Assembly (NCBI GenBank): GCA_026991005.1
Contig: JALXCH010000232.1
Location: forward strand, 1-21,458
Reading direction: 5' to 3'
Source: Calditrichia bacterium
Lineage (GTDB): Bacteria > Calditrichota > Calditrichia > RBG-13-44-9
Length of the DNA: 21,458 bases
The first letter of the stretch is position 1; every line of letters starts with the position of its first letter. The position numbers were made by a program, and so were the translations under genes. The notes beneath the pieces are model-generated. The model was not told the origin of the DNA. It ran no database searches and saw only the letters and a list, made by a program, of their open reading frames with translations. Below, piece by piece: positions 15,841-21,458 of the stretch.

Positions 15841-17061
15841 ATGCGCTCCATTATTCCCGTCGGGCCCTTTCATCCCTTACAGGACGAACCGGAAAATTTC
15901 ATTCTCACCGTGGATGGCGAAACGGTGGTGGATATCGACGTCAACATCGGCTATATCCACAAAGGCATCGAATTACTGGCACAGCAGAAGACGTACGATC
16001 AGGTGGTATTTTTAGTGGAACGGATCTGCGGCATTTGTTCCATTACCCACACCGTCTGTTTCTGTAACGCCGTAGAGGATTTGCTTCAGGCGAAGATTCC
16101 CGAACGGGCGAAGTACATTCGCACCATTTTAGGAGAAATTGAGCGCATCCACAGCCATTTGTTGTGGGCCGGACTGGCCGGGCATTTCATTGGATACAAC
16201 ACGGTGTTCATGTGGGCCTGGAAGTACCGCGAGCCCATTCTGGATATGATGGAACTGCTTACGGGAAATCGGCAAAGCTGCGGGATGCTAAAAGTAGGCG
16301 GGGTGCGGCGGGATCTGGATGACGGGAAATTCCCCACCCTGCTGAAAACCCTGGACGAGATTGAGCCGAAAATTCAGATGCTGGCCGATGCCGTGCAGGA
16401 TGATCCGGTACTGAAAGCCCGGCTGGGTGGCGTGGGAGTCCTGAGTAAAAAGGATGCCATCGATTATTGTGTGGTGGGCCCCACCGCCCGCGCTTCGGGG
16501 GTGGACATCGATGTGCGCCGCGACGAACCGTACGCCGCCTACCCATACCTGGATTGGAAAGTGATTGTGCTGGAACAGGGCGATGTGTACGCCAAATTCC
16601 TGGTACGCATTCTGGAAGTGCTGGAATCCATTAAAATTTTACGGCAGGCCGTGCAACAAATTCCCCAGGGGGATTATCTGCTACCCATCAAATCCATTCC
16701 CCCCGGCGAAGGAATCGGACTATACGAGGCGCCCCGCGGCGAGGATATCCATTACGTCCGCTCCAACGGAAGCAATTACCCGGAACGGGTGAAGGTGCGT
16801 GCCCCCAGCTACATTAATATTCCCTCTTTCTACGCTTCCTGCATCGGGCAACAGGTTGCGGACGTTACCATTACGCTGGCTTCAGTCGATCCCTGCTACA
16901 GTTGTACCGAGCGCATGATGGCAGCCCGGGACGCGCAGGGCGGTCAGCGCTGGAATCAGCAAAAGCTGGTGGAACTGAGCCGCCGGAAAACCCTGCAGCT
17001 TGCCGCCGAAATGGGAGTAGAACCCGACCTCCCGAACCTTCGTCAGAAATTGCGAGAATAA
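15841..17061 (+). CDS. Group 4 [NiFe] hydrogenase large catalytic subunit (NuoD/EchE/MbhL family)
   Basis: The 406-residue protein has both cysteine pairs of an active NiFe site: C63 and C66 (ERICGICSITH) and C352 and C355 (VDPCYSCTER). This separates it from NuoD of complex I and from Mbx-type proteins that lost them. Typical flanking sequence is GYIHKGIELLAQQKTYDQ and EIERIHSHLLWAG. A 48-residue tail follows R358 (starting MMAARDAQ), which resembles the extension removed from HycE by a maturation peptidase after NiFe insertion. It should reduce protons to H2 (or the reverse) at the membrane, driving ion translocation by the antiporter subunits encoded downstream. CGGAG precedes the ATG. Confidence 0.94.
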   Translation: MRSIIPVGPFHPLQDEPENFILTVDGETVVDIDVNIGYIHKGIELLAQQKTYDQVVFLVERICGICSITHTVCFCNAVEDLLQAKIPERAKYIRTILGEIERIHSHLLWAGLAGHFIGYNTVFMWAWKYREPILDMMELLTGNRQSCGMLKVGGVRRDLDDGKFPTLLKTLDEIEPKIQMLADAVQDDPVLKARLGGVGVLSKKDAIDYCVVGPTARASGVDIDVRRDEPYAAYPYLDWKVIVLEQGDVYAKFLVRILEVLESIKILRQAVQQIPQGDYLLPIKSIPPGEGIGLYEAPRGEDIHYVRSNGSNYPERVKVRAPSYINIPSFYASCIGQQVADVTITLASVDPCYSCTERMMAARDAQGGQRWNQQKLVELSRRKTLQLAAEMGVEPDLPNLRQKLRE

Positions 17062-17121
17062 CCGCCAGAGGTGCCATAAAACCCTTTCTTTTTCTGTGAA
17101 TTTCCCAAAAGGAGAGTGTGA

Positions 17122-18954
17122 ATGAACCTGCTCATCTTTCTTTACATTCCGTTGCTCTGGGGAGTGTTGTGTCTGCTACCGGGGAAGAAACTCCGCCACG
17201 GAATATCTGTGCTGGCTTCGGCTCTTTTCCTGTGGCTGGCAATTCAACTCCAGATATCTTCCGTTCCCCCGAAACCGGTTCACATCTCTTACTTCTCCCT
17301 GGGAAAACTCGATTTTGCCCTGGAACTCAGTCAGGATGCACTTTCCCGGCTGGTGCTGCTGTTGCTGGGCTTGTTTGCCTTTTTGTTCAGCCTGTATTCC
17401 ATTTATTATTACCGCCATCGTTCCCTTTCCCCATTTTACCATGCCTTTACCGCCTGGACGCTGCTCGGAGCCGCTGCCATTGTGCTGGCCGATAATTTTT
17501 TCGTACTTCTGATAGGATGGGAAATCACCACCCTCTTGCTTTTCTTTCTGATAAGCCTGAGCCACACCAAAGCATCCGCCATGGCCGCCGGAAAAGCGTT
17601 CGCCATCCTCGGCTTCACCGATGTGGCACTGATTCTGGGAATTGTGGCTCTCCTGGTAACATCCGGCACCTGGAACATGAGCCACCTACACATCCGCACA
17701 GATGATGCGCTCTCTCTTACCATTTACCTGCTCATTTTTGTGGCAGCCATTGCCAAAGCAGGTGCCATGCCCTTCCATAGCTGGATTCCCGAGGCGGTTA
17801 AAGAGGGGCCTCTGCCCATCGCTGCCTTGCTCCCCGCCTCTCTGGACAAGTTGCTGGGGATTTACTTTCTGGCGCGAATCAATCTGGATATCTTCACCCT
17901 CACCCCGGTTGCGTACACCATCATGCTGGTTGTGGGCGCCATCACCCTGCTGTTCGCCAACCTGATGGCACTGATTCAAACAGATTTGAAGAAATTTCTG
18001 GGCTTTGCCACCATCACTCAGGTAGGCTATATGCTCATCGGATTTGGCAGCGGCACTTTCATCGGAATCATGGCCGGGCTTTTCCACATGGTAAACCATG
18101 CCCTTTACAAGACATTGCTTTTCTTTGGAGTTGGGGTGGTGGAACGAGAAACCGGCACCACGGAGATGTCCCGTTTAGGGGGATTGGCCCGTCGCATGCC
18201 TTTTACCTTCTGGAGCCTGACTATCGGCTGCATGGCTGCCTCCGGCCTCCCCCCGCTGAACGCTTTCGTCTCCAAATGGATGGTGTACCAGAGCACCCTG
18301 GCAGGTAATTTACCGATTGTGCTCATTATTGCCATGTTCGGTAGTGCACTTACACTGGCGACGTTTCTGAAAATGTGGTACTCGCTTTTCTTTGGTCAAT
18401 CCGGAAGCTCCATTCCGGAAAAACCGGGAGACGGCGACCTTTTTGCTCGATTCACCCTGTTTATCCCCGCTTTCCTCTGCCTCTTTTTCGGCATTTTCCC
18501 CTGGATTCCTCTGAACCATTTGATTATCCCCATCATCCGCAGCACTCCCTTCCCTGCAGCCGGTACGCTTACCCTGCAATCGGCGTTTTACAATCCGCTG
18601 CTGGCGGCAGGGTTGCTCCTGCTGGGACTGGTGCTGGGTGCGATGTTCTTTTTACTTCTCCGCTGGCCGCAACGGGAAACCACCACTCTGTTTATTGGTG
18701 GAGAGACATTTCGTCGGGAATCCCACCGCTACAGCGCAGACGCCCTGTACGAAACATTTACCCGGCTAAATTTTGTAGGGGGTATGCTGAAGGAAGGAAA
18801 TAAAGGCGTGTTTGATGTGTACAACCTGAGCAGTCGGCTGGGCCTGGTGGTGGTCAACGGATTAAAAAGTCTGCACGATGGCATTCTTTCCACCTATCTG
18901 GCCTGGTGCATTATCGGGCTGGGGATTATCTGCTTCATTTTAATGGTGGTGTAG
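17122..18954 (+). CDS. NuoL/HyfB/MrpA-type ion-translocating antiporter subunit
   Basis: The 610-residue polytopic membrane protein has about fourteen or more hydrophobic segments. Conserved charged residues of the pump are visible: E134 (LLIGWEITTLLLF), K212 (AIAKAGAMPFHSW, with H219), K243 (LPASLDKLLG), and the broken-helix region with HMVNHALYK. The C-terminal part (about 530-610) contains FDVYNLSSRLGLVV and a last membrane helix, as in NuoL/HyfB-like proteins of hydrogenases, whose C-terminal helix braces the membrane arm. AAAGGAGAG lies upstream of the ATG. It follows the catalytic subunit directly and is probably the antiporter next to the NuoH-like anchor. Confidence 0.92.
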   Translation: MNLLIFLYIPLLWGVLCLLPGKKLRHGISVLASALFLWLAIQLQISSVPPKPVHISYFSLGKLDFALELSQDALSRLVLLLLGLFAFLFSLYSIYYYRHRSLSPFYHAFTAWTLLGAAAIVLADNFFVLLIGWEITTLLLFFLISLSHTKASAMAAGKAFAILGFTDVALILGIVALLVTSGTWNMSHLHIRTDDALSLTIYLLIFVAAIAKAGAMPFHSWIPEAVKEGPLPIAALLPASLDKLLGIYFLARINLDIFTLTPVAYTIMLVVGAITLLFANLMALIQTDLKKFLGFATITQVGYMLIGFGSGTFIGIMAGLFHMVNHALYKTLLFFGVGVVERETGTTEMSRLGGLARRMPFTFWSLTIGCMAASGLPPLNAFVSKWMVYQSTLAGNLPIVLIIAMFGSALTLATFLKMWYSLFFGQSGSSIPEKPGDGDLFARFTLFIPAFLCLFFGIFPWIPLNHLIIPIIRSTPFPAAGTLTLQSAFYNPLLAAGLLLLGLVLGAMFFLLLRWPQRETTTLFIGGETFRRESHRYSADALYETFTRLNFVGGMLKEGNKGVFDVYNLSSRLGLVVVNGLKSLHDGILSTYLAWCIIGLGIICFILMVV

Positions 18955-19306
18955 AAACGTTTTTGAACCATTTGCCTTTATAGAGGCTGTGTAAAAATGA
19001 AATATCAATAGAATATTCATTCATTGTCATTCAAAGCAAAACATAGCCCCGAGCTTCCAGCTCGGGGAACTTAAGGCCCAAACTATAAATTAGGCTTTAG
19101 CCCAATTTTAGGCTAAAGCCTGATTTTAGGAGAAAGATTAAATAATCCATGAGCTGAAGCTCGTGGCTATGAAAACAATGAAGAATACAATTATCTGTAA
19201 AATTATCTTGAAATACAGAATTCATTACCCCGGAGGTATCTCCCGGCAGGTAAACTTCCTGCAATTGTAAAAAACGGATTTCATTTAAAAATAAAAGAAA
19301 CAAATC
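18955..19306. other. 352-bp intergenic gap within the hydrogenase gene set
   Basis: No gene was found. The stretch is AT-rich with a cluster of three hairpins (19047-19166, listed separately) and no clear terminator T-run. The gap is much longer than the others in this set and probably marks insertion of a repeat element; it might also separate two transcription units (hydrogenase core and Mrp subunits). Confidence 0.6.
19047..19166. repeat. Series of three hairpins (intergenic repeat element)
   Basis: CCCCGAGCT-tcc-AGCTCGGGG (19047-19067), AGGCTTTAGCC/GGCTAAAGCCT (19092-19121) and CCATGAGC/GCTCGTGG (19147-19166, one G-U pair) stand in series. The outer two share the words GAGCT and AGCTC and neighbouring ATAGCC/GGCTAT. 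The serial tri-loop hairpin design resembles the cluster at 3736-3832, pointing to a dispersed non-coding repeat family. Confidence 0.55.
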
Positions 19307-19894
19307 ATGCTCATTCTTCTTTACGCGCTGCTCATTTTTTGCATCATCGGTTCCGTCATTGCCATCGAGACTCGCAACATCCTGGCTTCGGTTATTTCCG
19401 CTGGAGTGGTGGGAATGGGACTTTCCATCATGTTCCTGTTCCTGGGTGCCCCGGACATTGCCATCACACAGGTAGTGGTGGAGGTGATTGTACTCATCAT
19501 TTTGATTCGCTCCACCGTTTCCATCGATAATACCGCTATCGAAGCTCACCGGGACACCTTTGCCATCATCGCCAGTCTCATCTTTTTCGGGTTGTTTCTG
19601 GTGTTTGCCTTCCTGGCATTCCAGGAACTTCCCCCCTTTGGTCACCCCCTTATGTCGGTATCCCGGCACTACCTGGAACACAGCGTTTCCCAGACCGGGG
19701 CTTCCAATGTGGTTATGGGAATTTTGCTGGATTACCGCGCTTACGACACCCTGGGCGAAGCCACGGTCATCTTTACTGCCATTCTGGGGACTTTCGTCAT
19801 TTTGCGGCTGAAAGGCAAAAAGAAGAAAGAAGAGGCCGATCCGGTTCGGGTGGGAATTCCCGAGGAAAAAGAATTACAGGACTCCCTGAAGTAA
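19307..19894 (+). CDS. Fused MbhD-MbhE-like Mrp subunit (MrpA C-terminal region)
   Basis: The 195-residue membrane protein corresponds to the C-terminal part of MrpA/MnhA. An N-terminal DUF4040/MbhD-like region (about 1-75) has three hydrophobic segments and the motif FLGAPDIAITQVVVEV, with acidic D50 and E59. A second region (about 85-170) has the MbhE-like motif NVVMGILLDYRAYDTLGE. In Pyrococcus Mbh these are two small proteins; here they are one chain. A charged cytoplasmic tail (KGKKKKEEAD) ends it. The subunit is part of the Na+/H+ translocating module coupled to the hydrogenase. No clear ribosome site precedes the ATG. Confidence 0.88.
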   Translation: MLILLYALLIFCIIGSVIAIETRNILASVISAGVVGMGLSIMFLFLGAPDIAITQVVVEVIVLIILIRSTVSIDNTAIEAHRDTFAIIASLIFFGLFLVFAFLAFQELPPFGHPLMSVSRHYLEHSVSQTGASNVVMGILLDYRAYDTLGEATVIFTAILGTFVILRLKGKKKKEEADPVRVGIPEEKELQDSLK

Positions 19895-20113
19895 CCAGCG
19901 CTTCCGAAGATGAAAGAGAAAAACAAAAAAAATTCTTCTCATCTTCCGGCTTGTGTCTTTTAATCTAACGCCGTATTCCCTGTTCCGGAGACCATCATAT
20001 TTATTCCCTGAGGATGTAGGCGTAATACTTTTACTGAAATTAAGTATTCCACCTTCTTCATTTCATATCCGAGACATTCGCATCCGTGCTGCAGAAAAAG
20101 GAGAACCCATTTC

Positions 20114-20569
20114 ATGAATTCCGGAATGACGTTTATTGTGAAGACTGCCACCCGGCTCCTTACCGGTGTCATTTTTCTGTACGGTTTTTACATTACCTTT
20201 TACGGCCATTTAACCCCGGGTGGTGGGTTTGCCGGGGGAATTATGCTGGTCTGCGGTTTCATCCTCATCACCCTGGCCTTCGGGAAGGAGACTTCCCTGC
20301 GAAAACTGAGCGACTTCTGGGCCAGTTTGCTGGATAATTTAGGCGCCTTAACCTTTTGGAGCATTGCCATGCTGGGTTACACCGCCGGATACTTCTTTTC
20401 CAATTTTCTGGAAAAAAGCGCTCCTTTTTCCCTGCTGAGTTCCGGCACCATTCTTTACAACAACATTGCCATTGCAGTGAAAGTGATGGCCAGTGTTTTC
20501 GCCGCTTTTCTGGCTCTGGCCATTTTTGGACGATTTGTTTCCGGACTGGTGAATGAGGATGAAGATTAG
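20114..20569 (+). CDS. mnhB: Mrp antiporter subunit B (MrpB/MnhB/MbhF)
   Basis: The 151-residue membrane protein has four hydrophobic segments. The family signature HLTPGGGFAGG (about 32-42) is clear, followed by a membrane segment and a long soluble-facing loop, then a third and fourth helix with a conserved NNIAIAVKVMAS stretch. AGGAG lies about 10 nt before the ATG; a second in-frame ATG at 20126 is also possible. MrpB is a required structural piece of the multi-subunit Na+/H+ exchanger found in respiratory hydrogenases and stand-alone Mrp systems. It sits between the fused MbhD-E gene and mnhC, the usual Mrp order. Confidence 0.92.
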   Translation: MNSGMTFIVKTATRLLTGVIFLYGFYITFYGHLTPGGGFAGGIMLVCGFILITLAFGKETSLRKLSDFWASLLDNLGALTFWSIAMLGYTAGYFFSNFLEKSAPFSLLSSGTILYNNIAIAVKVMASVFAAFLALAIFGRFVSGLVNEDED

Positions 20570-20644
20570 CCTCCGCAGAGGCTTCGCACACCTCTGCGTA
20601 CTCTCCAAATTTCCTGGTCATTCCAACTTACAGGGAAACATTTT

Positions 20645-20995
20645 ATGCTAATCTATTTTCTGAATGCCATTCTTTTTGTAATGGGGCTGTATTGCCTGAT
20701 TGCTAAAAAACATCTGGTTAAAAAAATTATCGGGATGGTCATCACAGAATACGCCATCAACCTGTTTATTATTCTCATTGGTTACCGGCACGAAGGGATT
20801 CCTCCCATTTTGCTTCCGGAAATGAATCGCGCAGAATTTGCCCGTCAGGCAGTTGATCCGCTTCCGCAGGCGCTGGTGCTTACCTCCATCGTCATTGGGC
20901 TGAGTACCCTGGCGCTTATGGTGGGCATCTCACTCCATCTTTACCGCAAGTACCACACTTTCGACATGAGTGAAATCCGCCGCCTCCGCGGATGA
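20645..20995 (+). CDS. mnhC: Mrp antiporter subunit C (MrpC/MnhC/MbhG, NuoK-like)
   Basis: This 116-residue protein has three hydrophobic segments. It has the NuoK-like features of the family: a glutamate within the second helix (GMVITEYAINLFIILIG) and the loop-helix motif VDPLPQALVLTSIVIG. It forms part of the lateral ion channel between antiporter subunits. The ATG follows a purine stretch (ACAGGGAAAC). It lies 75 bp after mnhB and is followed after 150 bp by an antiporter gene, matching the Mrp B-C-D order. Confidence 0.93.
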   Translation: MLIYFLNAILFVMGLYCLIAKKHLVKKIIGMVITEYAINLFIILIGYRHEGIPPILLPEMNRAEFARQAVDPLPQALVLTSIVIGLSTLALMVGISLHLYRKYHTFDMSEIRRLRG

Positions 20996-21145
20996 AACAC
21001 CCGGACGGAACACATTTCACCGGCTGCTTCCGCAACCTGCTGGAATTAATTCCCTGTAAACGTCACCCATACCTCGCAGCATTTTGAAGTTCTCTCTGTA
21101 AATATATTTTTCCAGGGTTTACCTCATCAATCGGAGTTCGAGAAT

Positions 21146-21458
21146 ATGGAACAAATGCTTCCCTTATTTGTCGCTATCCCCCTGGGCATGTCGTTTCTGA
21201 ATCTGATATTAACGAAATTTATTCGGGGTATTTCCGCCGGTCTCACCCTGCTCACGGTGCTTTTTATGGGCTGGCTGGCCTTTCAGTTTCTGGGGCATCC
21301 GGCGTTTCATTACTCCATGGGAGGCTGGGCACCACCACTGGGGATTTCTCTGGTCTGGGACGCCCTCAGCCAGTTGCTCATTCTCATCATCTCGGTTATC
21401 TCCCTGGCTGTTACCTTATTTGCCATCCCCTATATGCAGCAATACACCGCCCGAAACA
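21146..21458 (+). CDS. MrpD/NuoN-type antiporter subunit, N-terminal part (cut by window edge)
   Basis: The frame is open from the ATG at 21146 to the end of the window (104 codons), preceded by CGGAG 9 nt upstream. The visible part has three hydrophobic segments and the typical MGGWAPPLGISLVWDALSQL stretch that starts the pump core of MrpD, NuoN and MbhH proteins. It would be the second large antiporter of the set. Its position right after mnhC matches mrpD. Further Mrp genes (E, F, G) and maturation genes may lie beyond the edge. Confidence 0.88.
   Translation, partial: MEQMLPLFVAIPLGMSFLNLILTKFIRGISAGLTLLTVLFMGWLAFQFLGHPAFHYSMGGWAPPLGISLVWDALSQLLILIISVISLAVTLFAIPYMQQYTARN

Noticed and set aside
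19907..19945. AAGATGA/TCATCTT inverted repeat after the MbhD-E-like gene as a terminator
   Set aside because: Only seven paired bases, a long A-rich loop and no T-run after the stem.
13556..21458. Respiratory complex I (NADH-quinone oxidoreductase)
   Set aside because: The NuoD-like subunit keeps both CxxC pairs of the NiFe site, and Mrp B and C subunits are present with no NuoE or NuoF in the window.
1..21458. tRNA, rRNA or insertion-sequence transposase genes
   Set aside because: No cloverleaf or rRNA-like stretch and no transposase-like protein was recognised on either strand.

Overview
The window reads as one locus devoted to hydrogen and redox metabolism in a bacterium that is probably a thermophilic or anaerobic member of the FCB superphylum (Calditrichota, KSB1 or similar). 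The lineage guess rests on two things. One is a secreted phosphatase ending in a type IX secretion (Por/FlgD-like) sorting domain, with the motif QNYPNPFNGTT. The other is a pair of archaeal-like, oxygen-sensitive [NiFe] hydrogenase systems. The lineage cannot be fixed from the window alone.

Region 1 (1-2824, + strand) is the distal part of a group 3b cytoplasmic hydrogenase (sulfhydrogenase) operon. It holds the end of hydG (FAD/NAD(P)H subunit), hydD (small subunit) and hydA (large subunit). The expected hydB would lie just upstream of the window. Region 2 (2825-4301) has no credible gene but is rich in hairpins, terminator-like structures and short palindromes, including an array of ATCC-N3-GGAT palindromes with an 18-bp period. 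Region 3 (4302-6927, - strand) holds a Crp/Fnr-family regulator and a purple-acid-phosphatase-like secreted protein. Region 4 (6928-7981) is a second gene-free stretch containing a candidate promoter and a roughly 600-nt hairpin-bearing leader.

Region 5 (7982 to the right edge, + strand) is one long gene set. It starts with an electron-input module: a HydB-like Fe-S protein, a second HydG-like FAD/NAD(P)H subunit, a molybdopterin-oxidoreductase-like protein that appears to lack the catalytic Sec/Cys, and a HycB-like ferredoxin with four clusters. A zinc-ribbon TPR protein follows. Next comes a membrane-bound group 4 [NiFe] hydrogenase core (NuoH-, NuoB-, NuoC- and NuoD-like subunits, with all four Ni-binding cysteines kept in the large subunit). 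The set ends with ion-pumping subunits: a NuoL-like antiporter, a fused MbhD-MbhE/MrpA-C-terminal protein, MrpB, MrpC, and the start of an MrpD/NuoN-like antiporter cut by the window edge.

Inferred working model: the soluble 3b enzyme exchanges electrons between NAD(P)H and H2. The second HydB/HydG pair, together with the degenerate molybdopterin-fold protein and the ferredoxin, may link a flavin/NAD(P)H site to a membrane hydrogenase that pumps ions through Mrp-type subunits. The coupling of this particular input module to a group 4/Mrp hydrogenase is the most interesting feature of the window and is inferred from gene order only.
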